From: Gari tellinella
Lineage: Eukaryota; Mollusca; Bivalvia; Cardiida; Psammobiidae
Length of the DNA stretch: 64,000 nucleotides
Direction of reading: 5' to 3'
Assembly (NCBI GenBank): GCA_922989275.2
Contig: OV277862.1
Location: 63,315,832 to 63,379,831 of the forward strand
The position numbers were made by a program, and so were the translations under genes. The number at the start of each line of letters is the position of its first letter. Position 1 is the stretch's first letter. Under the pieces are notes generated by a model that had not been told where the DNA came from, did not search any database, and worked only from the letters and a program-made list of their open reading frames with translations. Positions 42,474 to 52,611 of the stretch are shown here, in pieces.

Positions 42474-42695
42474 CAGGCGAGAAGACGTTATTATTTCCAA
42501 ATTAGCGCGTTTATGATAAAAACAATTGTTTTTACTGCAAACAGGTTGGATCCAATGTAACCTGAAGTGTTTGCCAAAGAGTAAAATGAATCATTACGAA
42601 ACTAATTTAAAAAAAAAAAAAAGTATTTACCAATTTGCAATACGGTTGTGTTTCGTTTGTGTTTCAAAGGGAAATAAATGACGTTTTCTTTGCTG
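42474..42695 (+). repeat. TA-type MITE, CAGTGGAGAA family (core lost)
   Basis: CAGGCGAGAAGACGTTATTA at the left and AATGACGTTTTCTTTGCTG at the right. The central palindrome is collapsed (about 42538-42575). Confidence 0.55.
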
Positions 42696-43884
42696 TTTGT
42701 ATGTTTCCACCATACTACATATATGTTGTGATAACTCATTAGAATCGTCAAGTTGACAGTTCTATCTGAGATACATGTATCAGGAGGAAATGCTGGCATT
42801 GGCTAGTTCACTCCCTATTATTGGGAACGTTTGGCAAGTTTCTAAAATTGCAATTGTATTGGCTGCCGTCCACAGTTTTGACTGATTCTTCCAAAGGCTG
42901 TTTCTAGTTTTGAAAACAAGTGACCACTTAAACCGACTGAAACTAAAACAGAAAAGAGTCTGCTTTACTTTCATCCCGTTTCAGCTACTATCGGTTAGAA
43001 ATATAGAACATACTTGACATTGTAAGTACATGTACTAATGATTATGTAAAGTGGAACTAATCGTTCAGTATAATTTAGATTTTCTTTCAGCCAAGTTGAA
43101 GCTACCATCTTCTGGGATATATAACATATTTGATGCGGTACATAGACATGACCATGCGAAGTACATCTACATGTACATTTGTATAAGTATGTGTTTCAGT
43201 GGAAGAATAGATAAAAGGCGTGAAAAGATTATAGACTGTTTAGCATTCCATGTACACTGTCTTTATAAATGTGTATACTACTTCAATGACTTGATATTTA
43301 ATAAGATCTAAGCAAGTAGCAGTCATCTGTATTTAGAATGGTAAATGTACTCTAAACACTTGCCGCTTATTTATCCTTGAAACTTAAAATGGGTAATTTC
43401 AGTTTCTAGTTCAGTCTAGAGTCTAGTCCAATTTTAACTTTATGTACTTCAAGTTGTTTTGCAAAATATTTCAACATGACAAATAGTACAGACCCTGATC
43501 AGATATACTGTTTAAACCATCTAATCTAGATCTACAGTGTTGATAGGACAAATGTAACACTTTACTGGTATATTGGGTGTAAAGGGTATTGTACTATAGG
43601 GTTCCATGAAATAAAACAGATTTGACTGTATTTTTTCGCACTGTATGTTTTGTGCAGAGCCTATAGAAGAGTGTCTGCCTGCAACTGCCAAACATTTTGA
43701 TGATAACCACCCAATCACCAATCTAACTGTCAAATAATTGTAAGACAAAAACTCTTGAATTGACATGTTTTAGATTTTAGATAAGGAAATCAATAATGTG
43801 CATTAATTCCGGAAAGGTACATTTCATTTACGCATTCATTTAATACAAAAAATATATCAAAGTTTACGAAGATCAAAAGTGATA

Positions 43885-44091
43885 TTAACCCCTTCAACGC
43901 CTCACCCCGAGTACAATGGTTGTTTGCAAACAGTTTGGATCCTAACCAGACGCCGGGTCTGATCAACATCCAAATTGTTTGACACTCATTTCACCATTTC
44001 TTACGTCAAAATGCCTAAAATACAAACTTGAGAAATAAAAGCAGACGAAACCTGTTGAAACCTGATGACGTCATGGCAGTGAAGGGCTTAA
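43885..44091. repeat. TTAA-type MITE, CCCCTTCACTGCC family
   Basis: TTAACCCCTTCAACGCC at the left and ATGGCAGTGAAGGGCTTAA at the right. The core-1 hairpin (about 43926-43985) has a short tip. Confidence 0.78.
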
Positions 44092-44124
44092 GAACCCCTC
44101 TGTTGAAGATAAATCTGTAGCCAC

Positions 44125-44252
44125 GCAGTGGAGAAGACGTTATGTGTTCCCATTAAAACGGACGTGAAACGCAAACGCAACTCAATCAAATGAAGAAATT
44201 TACATTTTCTTGGAATTTCTAACGGTTTATTTTAGTCTTGGTGGTAACCCGT
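44125..44252. repeat. Truncated CAGTGGAGAA-family MITE
   Basis: It begins CAGTGGAGAAGACGTTATG and contains the reverse-orientation family interior, then stops at the next MITE. Confidence 0.5.
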
Positions 44253-44316
44253 TTAACTCTTTCCTCCCTGAAATCTAAAATGGAAAATTCTAGTATTCAA
44301 TTTAGTCTAGTCCATT

Positions 44317-44594
44317 TGTAGTGATTCTAAGATCTGGGGAATAACTCAATCATAAAAGAATGCACTTTTTCACTTTTAATCAATATTTCTAATCTTCTTT
44401 AATAATGAATGCTTTTAGATGTTGTTTTGTCTAAAGGTTATAAACTTCTGAACTCTCTTACTCTCTCTCATACGCTGCCCAGATTAGCTAGGGGTTGGAC
44501 TAAGGGTCAGTCCCTCGTGATATGATTGGTCGAAGCACATCAAAGAGACTGACCATCAGTGAGCCATTACTCAATGGGCAGCATGCCCATTACA
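44317..44594 (-). repeat. 3' LTR of the gypsy element
   Basis: 278 bp, TGTAGTG at one end and CATTACA at the other on the plus strand. No difference from 51004-51281 was seen. Confidence 0.95.
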
Positions 44595-44605
44595 TCCGCC
44601 CCTCA
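44595..44605 (-). other. Polypurine tract
   Basis: On the minus strand GAGGGGCGGA abuts the 3' LTR. This is the expected primer site for plus-strand DNA synthesis. Confidence 0.75.
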
Positions 44606-45621
44606 AATTAAAATTCCAGACACTTGTGTCTGCAGAAAAACTGATTTAGTTAAAATCAAAGTATCTTCAAATCCTGAAAATGCATTAATCTAATACATGT
44701 TTAGTTTACATGCATTTTCAAGAAAGCATATCCTAAGCAGAAACATTCACACTATAAAAACTCTCATACATATCTCCAACTCATTCATCAATTGTGATTT
44801 TGTAATTCAAATGCTACTTATATAATGCAAATGCAAACAAACGTAAACAGCATTACACAAAATCAATCATGATAAAACATAGACAAAACTGCTTATTAGA
44901 TCACTTACTGAAATATGTCAGAGAAACTAGCCCCGTGTATGCATACTTTTCTAATGCAAGTCTCATTTTTAAAGCATATAAATTTCAACTTAATTCTAAG
45001 GCAGCGGCTCAGACGACATCAAAGAAAATTACCCCCAGATGCCAAGTATCTAGGCTGGGGCAGCATGTCATAAACTCTGCGCCAGAGAAAAATCCACACT
45101 TAAGTTGTAAATTAATGACACGGGCTAGTTTCATTGACTCAGCATATTGTGATTTCAATGAATACACACTTTAACACTGATTGGACTTATAAGCCATTGT
45201 AAAGTGTTCAACATTAAAGACCTGAAATCTATCAGACAACAGAATTACATATTATATGTCAAAATACATCTTATGATAAATATCTCAGAACTATCAGTAC
45301 ATGTCATAATGAAATAAATCAGAATATTTCAATTATTTGTACACTATATCATAAATTTGTATCCATGCAACCAGTGTAGACCAATGATCAGAGGGCTTCT
45401 ATAGAGCCCTCTATTCAGGATCTGTACTGTTTGTCACTCTGCATTACATAGAAGAAAAACATCCAACCTATCAATTGGGTTATTCAATTTAATAGAACCT
45501 GATCATTGCGTGTAAAGATTTGATAAGACTACTGGTACATAAATGTGGTAGCTTTTATCCCCTTTCAATGACTTCTAATAAGAACCCCTCATTTATTTAC
45601 CTATCAAGACCCCTGACTTAA
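44606..45621 (-). other. Non-coding 3' region of the gypsy element
   Basis: About 1 kb lies between the pol stop and the polypurine tract with no convincing frame on either strand. It contains a hairpin at about 45372-45432 that resembles the core of the surrounding MITEs. Confidence 0.6.
45372..45432. repeat. Core-1-like hairpin inside the gypsy 3' region
   Basis: CAGTGTAGACCAATGATCAG and a complement (CTATTCAGGATCTGTACTG) flank GAGGGCTTCTATAGAGCCCTC. This is the TAGACC variant found in the CCCTTTCAACCC MITEs. Confidence 0.65.
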
Positions 45622-48600
45622 TTACCCAATAACAGGTGGTGGTTTGCTTAGAACGGACTGCTGTAACCTGTTGTTTAGGTTGGGAAATGGGAGCCAGACG
45701 GCATTTTCGGCAGGTTCCCCTGCAAACTGCACAAGATACTCTGTGAGATATCCCTGACCACGCTGACCCAGCACGCGTTTGATCTTGTAATAAGTGGCAC
45801 GATCTGTCAATACTCCATCATCAGAAAAATCCCTAGGGTCAACATAAACACCAAACCTGTTTGGCTGTTTCCGGTTTCGGCCAGACCTTCTCACGGCTCC
45901 AATGTTTTCACAGCCTGATATTGATGAAACATTTTCAGTCCTGTCAATCACTGTCCGAGTTCCAACAGGTTCAAAGGATTCAGCGATCTTATGAAAATAT
46001 CCCTGAGGCTTTGGAGTCCTAACAAATGCCATTTTCAGCCTGTCCATATGCACGGCGTTTTTCTGAATTGTTCCAGTTTCAGGACTTTTGAGGTACACCA
46101 TGTGCGGGCTTGAAATACGATCCACTGTGTAAGGTCCTGTGTACTTGTATTGTAGCTTTTGGCCAACACCTTTTGCTTCACACTGTAAGTACACATAGTC
46201 CCCTGGTGACAGGTTCAATGCATTTTCCTTTAAATTAGCACGTTCTGTCATTTTTGACTGCATTTTCTCAATGTTGTTTTTCACCTCTGAGCGAATAAGT
46301 CTGAGTTTCTCTGCATGTGTCTGTACATACGTCCGTGCGTCGACTGGAATCGTCGCAAAATCTGCTGGCGGTGGTGGGGACAGTGGAAATTTAGGTCTCT
46401 GGCCGAAAATAATTTCATGAGGAGAAAAGCCGGATCCCGAATTTACAGACTGATTGATTGAAAAGGTGACGCATGGCAATGCATCTATCCAAGTGCAGCT
46501 GTTTTTCTGAACGTATGGGGTCAATCTCTCGGCAATAGTGCGATGCGTTCGTTCACAAGCTCCCAAGCAATGGTGTACAAAACTGGGTGTAAACTCCTGC
46601 TTTATTCCCAATTGTCTACAAATTTCTTCCATACATTTTGATGTAAATTCCGTACCCATATCACTGATCAAAGTGTCACAAACACCAAATTTTGTAAAAA
46701 GTTGTACAAGTCCATTAGCTACTGATAGTGTGTCCTTATTACCAAGAGGAAAGGTAACCAAGTATTTACTGAACATGTCCGTGGCTGTCAGCACGTATGA
46801 ATAACCTTGAATTGAAACTGGTAAACGCCCATATAAATCCACTTGCCAAACTTGGAATGGTTCTGAGGGCTGTTTAAACGCAGTTATTCCAGATTTTGTG
46901 TGCAGTTTTGTCATTTTGCGCTTTTGACACTCATCACATGACCGTACATAGTCAGCAACTTTCTGTGCCATCTGATTGAAGAAATAATGTTCCTTTATAC
47001 GATCTAATGTTTCGTTAATTCCAGCGTGACCACTCATTTTCGTGTCATGATACAGTTCCAAAATTGTCTGCAGCATTATATCAGGAACAACAAGTTGATA
47101 ATTTTTGAAACACAATTTTCGTTTTGATTTCGACACACGCGAGTGAAATAACAATCCATCGATTATCTCATAGTCGTTGGCTTGTAATAACACTTTGCGA
47201 GCTTTTTTCTGACTTTTTGGTAACTCCTGTGACTCCAAATAAGCGAAAATATCACCAAAAGTTGCATCATTTCTTTGTAAATTTGATACTTCCTCTTGCT
47301 TAAAGGTAAATTTTGAAAATAAATCCATATTGTTTACTTTGTCATCAAGTCTATTGTCTGAACTTTCTTCTGTTGAAGACACACTGATTGCGTCAGTTGT
47401 TGTATTATTATCTTTACGTCTTGAATCAAAACTGCACATTTTCATCAGATCCTCTGTGGCTAGTCTATTCTTGCTGCACTTGGCCTGGTCAATCTCTGTA
47501 TCTCCATCATAGTCTGATGATTGTGTAAACAAAGCTGGCATTGGCGGCAGAACGAGGGGCTGTACAGCATTCACCTGTAGTGAGGTCACCTCGGGACAAG
47601 CGCTGGCCTTATCTAACAGACATATATCTCCTGTATTTTCTGGCACATACGGAAAAAATGGATCTGTCTCATCCGGGCTAGATTCCGGGTCATCCGCGGC
47701 GGGATTCGGAAAACAGCGCGATAAAGAATCAGGTACAACCATTTCAGCCGCTGGTTTGTAGGATATTTCAGCATCAAACTCCTGTAGAATAGCCAGCCAG
47801 CGTTCGTAAATAGCTCCCTTTAAACTCTTTTGAAACACCGGTTTTAAGGCTTGATGATCACACTCGACATAAAACTTTCGGCCTCTCAGATAACTAGCAC
47901 AGTCAAGAATGCTTGTCACTACACCTAACAACTCTAGTTTTGTGGGTCCATATGATTTTTGCCACTTTGATAAAGTCTTGGATCCAAAACGCACTACTTT
48001 ATTTTCTGTACCCTTGTCGTCTTGTGGATATTTTTGATAAAGCATATATCCGATTCCTAGACTTGATGAATCCACAGCCAAGTAGAACGGCATGTCATAT
48101 CTTGGAAACGCAAGTGCCTCAGAACTCATCAAGCTTGATTTTAACTTCTCAAAAGAAGTCTGATGTTGCGATGTCCATTTAAATTCTGTCCCCTTCTTTA
48201 ACAGTTGGTACAGGCATCCAGATATCGCACTGAAATTCCTTATGAATTTTCTGAACCAATTCATGAGTCCAAGATACCTTTGCAATGCTTTTGCAGTTTT
48301 TGGCACAGGGTAGATCTCAATTGCTTTTAAGCGGTCTGCAGGGGGTCTTATCCCAGACTTTGAAATTTCATGACCAAGAAATACACATTTATTTTGGGCA
48401 AACTGACATTTTGCTGGAGAAAGTTTTAAACCAGCTGATCTTAATCTACCAAAAACTTCTTCTAGATCTTTAATATGCTGTCCAAAGGTTTCTGATATTA
48501 CCACCACATCATCTAGATAACATAAAACTGACTTAAATGCTAATCCCCTGAGCACTTTGTCCATTAAAAGCTGAAAAGTATTGGATGCCGTTTTCAGCCC

Positions 48601-50154
48601 TTGTGGACACCTATTGAATTTAAAAGTCCCAAAACAAGAATTAAAGGCGGTGTACTTTGAAGAACTAGGCGACAGATTCATTTGAAAAAATCCGCTTGAC
48701 ATATCTATGGAAGAAATGTAATTTGGAACTCTGTGCGTGAACGATTCCGTAAGCTCAGTCACATCAGGTATTGCATATCGGAATTCCTGTGTCTGAGAAT
48801 TAAGAAATCGGAAGTCTAAGCAGAAACGATAGCAAGACAAGCTTTCCTTTTTGGTAATGTCTTTCTTTGAACTTGGTCTATTTCTTTTAGACACCAATAC
48901 AATAGGACTTGTTATTGGGACATCTTCACATTCATTAACAGTACTGATAATTCCCTGACGCAAAAGCTCGTCTAATTGATGCCTTAAAACTTCCCTTTTC
49001 TCAGGTGTCAAGCGATACGGCCGCTGATGTTTTGATTGAGCATTCGGCGTCAAATGAATTTGATGTTCTACAACAGTAGTGAAACCTAAATCAGGATTAT
49101 CATCAGTAACAAACAAATCCCTATTGTCAAACAAACATTTCTCAACACTCTCCTTTTCAGCAGATGACAGGTTTGTAGAAGTGAGGTTAAAATTATCTAA
49201 GAAACAAGATTGCCTATCGTTGCATTGTTTAACATTAACATTGGAACATACGGTATTTGCAGCAAGTCTACATTGCCCATTAATCCTAGTCTGACATACA
49301 TCGGGAGATGACCCGGAATGACCCACTGGATTAATGGCACAGGTACTATCCAGTACAGTAAATTCCCCAATTGGTTTGTTTTTGAAGATAACAACTGTAC
49401 TATCAGTTGGGTTTAAAATTTTGATAGGTACTACATGATTATGAGAAACTGTGCATACAGACCTTGCTGCAAATAATTGCTTTTTGCCTACATGATCATT
49501 GCCACTGCAAACCCCTTGTGTACCAATACGGACATGATTTGCAACACGACCCCAAACCAGCATCTCTGTATTAGGCTCAAATATAGTTCTCTTCTGTAAG
49601 ATAATATTACAGTGTGTCATATCAATATGCATTTGTTTAAAATCAAGGACAACCCCATACTCTTTCATAAATGCAGAGCCTAATATAAATGGGTGTGAAG
49701 TGTGTTGCAAAATATACACATCAATGGTATGTATCGTATTCTTGATTTTAACAGAAACAGTGTCTATGCCATATACCTTCACTTTCTGGTCATCTGCTAA
49801 AACAATGTCTTGTTCAGCATTACACAAACAGTTTTTGTACTTACGTGGGATTGCATCATACAAGTCCTTTGATATTAAATTAATGGCACTACCACTGTCA
49901 AGCAAAGCTTGAATATTTATATTTTCACCTATCTGCACTGGTAAGTACATAAAATTATTTGGTATTGTTACGGTTTGTCCTGCACTGCAATGATTGTCAC
50001 ATGATTTGGTTCGAGTTGGTGGTGGGCTACGTTTACGCCTGTTCACTGGAACCCTCCCAAGCGGCCGCGCCCTCTGCCACTTGGGGTTCTCTCGTTTCCC
50101 TGGCGATGATAACAATTTGAAGCGGAATGTCCCGTACGTCTGCAAATCTGGCAC
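45622..50154 (-). CDS. pol: Gypsy pol polyprotein (PR-RT-RNase H-IN)
   Basis: The open frame has 1510 codons. Aspartic protease: LLDSGSA near residue 86. Reverse transcriptase: about 370-590, with an Asp in SIDMSSGFF (484) and YLDD (546-549). RNase H: about 690-810 with AVDSS (D695), KLELLG (E741) and CDHQAL (D766). Integrase: zinc finger with His1036/His1043 and Cys1073/Cys1076, then catalytic D1106, D1165 and E1201, giving D-x58-D-x35-E. A GPY/F module (TGPYTVDRI) follows. The last 80 or so residues (YYKIKRVLGQRGQGYLTEYL, then WLPFPNL) look like a chromodomain. The annotated first Met is not the real start, because the frame is probably entered by −1 frameshifting from gag at 50094-50100. 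All catalytic residues are intact. Confidence 0.95.
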   Translation of the reverse strand: MPDLQTYGTFRFKLLSSPGKRENPKWQRARPLGRVPVNRRKRSPPPTRTKSCDNHCSAGQTVTIPNNFMYLPVQIGENINIQALLDSGSAINLISKDLYDAIPRKYKNCLCNAEQDIVLADDQKVKVYGIDTVSVKIKNTIHTIDVYILQHTSHPFILGSAFMKEYGVVLDFKQMHIDMTHCNIILQKRTIFEPNTEMLVWGRVANHVRIGTQGVCSGNDHVGKKQLFAARSVCTVSHNHVVPIKILNPTDSTVVIFKNKPIGEFTVLDSTCAINPVGHSGSSPDVCQTRINGQCRLAANTVCSNVNVKQCNDRQSCFLDNFNLTSTNLSSAEKESVEKCLFDNRDLFVTDDNPDLGFTTVVEHQIHLTPNAQSKHQRPYRLTPEKREVLRHQLDELLRQGIISTVNECEDVPITSPIVLVSKRNRPSSKKDITKKESLSCYRFCLDFRFLNSQTQEFRYAIPDVTELTESFTHRVPNYISSIDMSSGFFQMNLSPSSSKYTAFNSCFGTFKFNRCPQGLKTASNTFQLLMDKVLRGLAFKSVLCYLDDVVVISETFGQHIKDLEEVFGRLRSAGLKLSPAKCQFAQNKCVFLGHEISKSGIRPPADRLKAIEIYPVPKTAKALQRYLGLMNWFRKFIRNFSAISGCLYQLLKKGTEFKWTSQHQTSFEKLKSSLMSSEALAFPRYDMPFYLAVDSSSLGIGYMLYQKYPQDDKGTENKVVRFGSKTLSKWQKSYGPTKLELLGVVTSILDCASYLRGRKFYVECDHQALKPVFQKSLKGAIYERWLAILQEFDAEISYKPAAEMVVPDSLSRCFPNPAADDPESSPDETDPFFPYVPENTGDICLLDKASACPEVTSLQVNAVQPLVLPPMPALFTQSSDYDGDTEIDQAKCSKNRLATEDLMKMCSFDSRRKDNNTTTDAISVSSTEESSDNRLDDKVNNMDLFSKFTFKQEEVSNLQRNDATFGDIFAYLESQELPKSQKKARKVLLQANDYEIIDGLLFHSRVSKSKRKLCFKNYQLVVPDIMLQTILELYHDTKMSGHAGINETLDRIKEHYFFNQMAQKVADYVRSCDECQKRKMTKLHTKSGITAFKQPSEPFQVWQVDLYGRLPVSIQGYSYVLTATDMFSKYLVTFPLGNKDTLSVANGLVQLFTKFGVCDTLISDMGTEFTSKCMEEICRQLGIKQEFTPSFVHHCLGACERTHRTIAERLTPYVQKNSCTWIDALPCVTFSINQSVNSGSGFSPHEIIFGQRPKFPLSPPPPADFATIPVDARTYVQTHAEKLRLIRSEVKNNIEKMQSKMTERANLKENALNLSPGDYVYLQCEAKGVGQKLQYKYTGPYTVDRISSPHMVYLKSPETGTIQKNAVHMDRLKMAFVRTPKPQGYFHKIAESFEPVGTRTVIDRTENVSSISGCENIGAVRRSGRNRKQPNRFGVYVDPRDFSDDGVLTDRATYYKIKRVLGQRGQGYLTEYLVQFAGEPAENAVWLPFPNLNNRLQQSVLSKPPPVIG

Positions 50155-50522
50155 GTCCTTTCACGTAATGTGGCACAGTCTACGGCAGAGTGCCCTTGCT
50201 GGTCGCAGAGCTGGCACAATGTGTCCGGATTGTGTGGTCCCCCAGTCGAGTTGCAGTGACGCTGTATGTGGTTCAAGCCACCACAGCGGAAACACGCGGC
50301 TCGTGGATTGAACCTGGAACCTTGGTTAGAACCAGTGGTGTTCATGGCTTGGACTTGTTGGGAAAGTTCATCAACTTTCTGCTCGAGGATCGAACCCACT
50401 GGTATGGGCGATGCGAATGAAGGCATGGCCTGTGGTGTACAGTGAGACCTATAGCCATAGGCCTCACCAATTTTTGCGGCATTTAAAGCTGCGGCAGAAG
50501 TTGTTGGATTGCCGGCTCGCAC
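50043..50522 (-). pseudogene. gag: Gypsy gag, 3' part with three zinc knuckles
   Basis: The frame carries the end of the capsid-like region and a nucleocapsid part with three CCHC knuckles: CFRCGGLNHIQRHC, CQLCDQQGHSAVDC and CQICRRTGHSASNC, each C-x2-C-x4-H-x4-C. It stays open upstream of its first Met back to the point where the 5' gag frame ends, so Met is not a true start. It overlaps pol by 112 nt in the −1 relation. Confidence 0.88.
50094..50100 (-). promoter_or_regulatory. −1 ribosomal frameshift slippery site (gag to pol)
   Basis: On the minus strand GGGAAAC sits exactly in the gag zero frame as X XXY YYZ (G GGA AAC). Pol is in the −1 frame. Six nt downstream a stem can form between CCCAAG and CTTGGG, with a GC-rich loop. 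GGGAAAC is a known slippery heptamer in some retroviruses. Confidence 0.75.
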
Positions 50523-50551
50523 ATAAAAGGCCAGTTCTCTTGGTAGACACT

Positions 50552-50953
50552 CTATAAATTCAACATAATGTCCATATCCGATTTGCCTAACTTTCGTCCG
50601 AAATCACATATTTTACTGTAATGAGTCTCCAGTTTGTCAGTTACAGTAAGACACACTGACTGAAAGTTTTCAGTGTATGATAATAACTTTGCCGTGTTGT
50701 TTACCATATACTGTGTCTGAAACGCAGTTTGCACATTATCCCATGATCTTTTTACATCATCTGGCTGCGACGAAAACCAGATTTTGGCAGGCCCACTCAG
50801 GTGTAATTGAAACGCCGCCACTTTCCTTGTATTGTTATTCTTAATATTTTGAAATGAACAATATGCATTAAAATCGTCCAAAAACTGCTGTGCATCTTCA
50901 CTTGTATATCCATTGTATTTATTAATAGCAAGTCTTGAATTTAGATCAGACAT
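50552..50953 (-). pseudogene. gag: Gypsy gag, 5' part (frameshifted)
   Basis: The 133-codon frame starts 50 nt inside the 5' LTR boundary and encodes a capsid-type segment (FQLHLSGPAKIWFSSQP, then TAFQTQYM) typical of Ty3/gypsy gag. It hits TAG at 50552-50554. The same region continues in the −1-related frame, so one base is missing around the short run at 50556-50560. This is a mutation or a sequencing error. Confidence 0.85.
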
Positions 50954-50991
50954 TTTGATCTGAAAGTATAGTTAGTCCAAAATATCGTTTG

Positions 50992-51003
50992 GATTCTCCA
51001 CCA
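50992..51003 (-). other. Primer-binding site
   Basis: Directly inside the 5' LTR the minus strand reads TGGTGGAGAATCC. The leading TGG pairs with a tRNA CCA end. The tRNA species was not identified. Confidence 0.6.
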
Positions 51004-51281
51004 TGTAGTGATTCTAAGATCTGGGGAATAACTCAATCATAAAAGAATGCACTTTTTCACTTTTAATCAATATTTCTAATCTTCTTTAATAATGAATGCT
51101 TTTAGATGTTGTTTTGTCTAAAGGTTATAAACTTCTGAACTCTCTTACTCTCTCTCATACGCTGCCCAGATTAGCTAGGGGTTGGACTAAGGGTCAGTCC
51201 CTCGTGATATGATTGGTCGAAGCACATCAAAGAGACTGACCATCAGTGAGCCATTACTCAATGGGCAGCATGCCCATTACA
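51004..51281 (-). repeat. 5' LTR of the gypsy element
   Basis: 278 bp, no difference seen from the other LTR. It would carry the element promoter. Followed by CATT, the right copy of the target duplication. Confidence 0.95.
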
Positions 51282-51978
51282 CATTTTTGACTTTTTTAGA
51301 GTAGAATTTTAACAAAGAAAAACAACAGTGTAGACCCTTATCAGACGGCTCCTTAAGGATTCTTCTGATCAGGGCCTACACTGTTTGCATAGGACAAATG
51401 TACTCCTCACAGGTACACTGTTTGCAAATATCGCTTATATGCGTGACTAAGGTGCAAAGAGTCAAACCTGATCAGACGCGGGCTCCAAACTGATTGCAAT
51501 GGACATCATTATTTTAACATAAGCGCGTTTATTGAGAAGGAAAACGTATTTTATCACAGTATAAATGTAACAGAAACTGAGGCATACATCTTCTAAAGGA
51601 TATTATTGCATACATTTGACATGCATAAAGCAGTTTCCTGTCTTCACAACTGTCTGTACTTGTTCAATGGTTGGAGAATGCACTATTCTTTCCGTTTGTG
51701 CTAAAACGATTTTCATTACAAACAGTTCAGGACCTTATTAGAAATCGGAGACCTTCCTGTCTGATAAGTCTTCACGTCGTTCTTCAATCAAATATCTGTC
51801 GTCAAATCAATTTAATTACATGTACATGAATAAGATATTGTTTGAACAAAATATGATTTGTTTTCTTTTTCTGCATTTGATAACATTGTGTTTGCGTTGG
51901 CGTTCCGTTTACACGTGGAAGATCAACATCTTCCCCAGTGTATATTTACAGTGAAGCGGAAAGGCGTTATTCTTTCCC

Positions 51979-52097
51979 ATTTGGATTGATATGAAATATA
52001 TATTACGAAAATGGGTTGTTATCTGGTTAAAAAACGAGTCTTTTTAACCAGATTAAAACCCATTCGAGTGGTATATTTTTCATATCCATCCAAAGTA
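51979..52097. repeat. Foldback repeat
   Basis: TTTGGATTGATATGAAA pairs with TTTCATATCCATCCAAA. Inside, AATGGGTTGTTATCTGGTTA pairs with TAACCAGATTAAAACCCATT. It is preceded by a worn CAGTGGAGAA-type terminus (51953-51980). Confidence 0.6.
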
Positions 52098-52267
52098 ACT
52101 GAATATCTATTTATTATAATACATTTAAATGACTTTATTTAATAGAATAAACACAAAAATTAATTGTTTACGTGACGTCACAAAAATTATATCGTCACTG
52201 CAACTGTGACGCATAAGAAATGTATCTATCTGAAAAATCTCTATCAATCATCGATCGGTATATACAT

Positions 52268-52483
52268 GTAATAAACGCGTTTATGCTAAAACTGTTATTT
52301 CCATTTCAAACAAATTGGAGCCAGATCAAACCCGGCGTCTAAGTAGGCTCCAAACTGTTTGCCACTCAGATTGAAATTATTGTCACAAGTTGTCATTTTC
52401 TACATTATACAATGTACATGTCTTGCAATGTGTTTTGCGCTTCGTTTACATTTGAATGGGCAAGAATAACGTCTTCCCCACTG
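52268..52483 (+). repeat. CAGTGGAGAA-family MITE, left end missing
   Basis: The interior starts at ATAAACGCGTTTATGCTAAA and the right terminus reads AATAACGTCTTCCCCACTG before TA. The hairpin is partly collapsed (about 52310-52360). Confidence 0.6.
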
Positions 52484-52611
52484 TATACTGTCTGTTTCGT
52501 CCTCAATGTATATTTAACACTGAGTGCTGGGTAACATTTTCGTTTGGAACAATTGTAGTCTGCTACTTATTAAAAATAGAATTTTCTAAATATATTTTCA
52601 AAACAGGGTCA

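Larger units (their letters stand above)
40546..43884. other. Upstream intron (or gap to unseen exons) with repeats
   Basis: No coding exon was recognised. It contains a core-2 hairpin near 40725-40800 and the MITEs listed separately at 41319, 41811 and 42474. Worn TTAA-type pieces lie at about 42175-42303, 42890-42990 and 43367-43595. Confidence 0.45.
44317..51281 (-). mobile_element. Ty3/gypsy LTR retrotransposon, nearly complete
   Basis: The element is 6965 bp long, with LTRs at 44317-44594 and 51004-51281 and the target repeat CATT on both sides. Order on the minus strand is LTR, PBS, gag, pol, about 1 kb of non-coding DNA, polypurine tract, LTR. No difference between the two LTRs was seen by eye, which implies a recent insertion. 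Gag carries one frameshift; pol is open throughout. No env-like gene is present. Its protein order PR-RT-RH-IN is that of Ty3/gypsy (Metaviridae), not copia. Confidence 0.96.
44253..51465. repeat. TTAA-type MITE, CCCTTTCAACCC family, split by gypsy element
   Basis: The left half is 44253-44316 (TTAACTCTTTCCTCCCTG at its start). The right half is about 51282-51465 and contains the core hairpin (about 51330-51388, CAGTGTAGACCCTTATCAGA). Family members at 33406 and 54597 are continuous across the corresponding point. Confidence 0.72.

Noticed and set aside
44869..45174. 101-codon frame antisense to the gypsy 3' region, as a possible extra or env-like gene
   Set aside because: It has no signal peptide, membrane segment or recognisable domain, and lies on the strand opposite the element.
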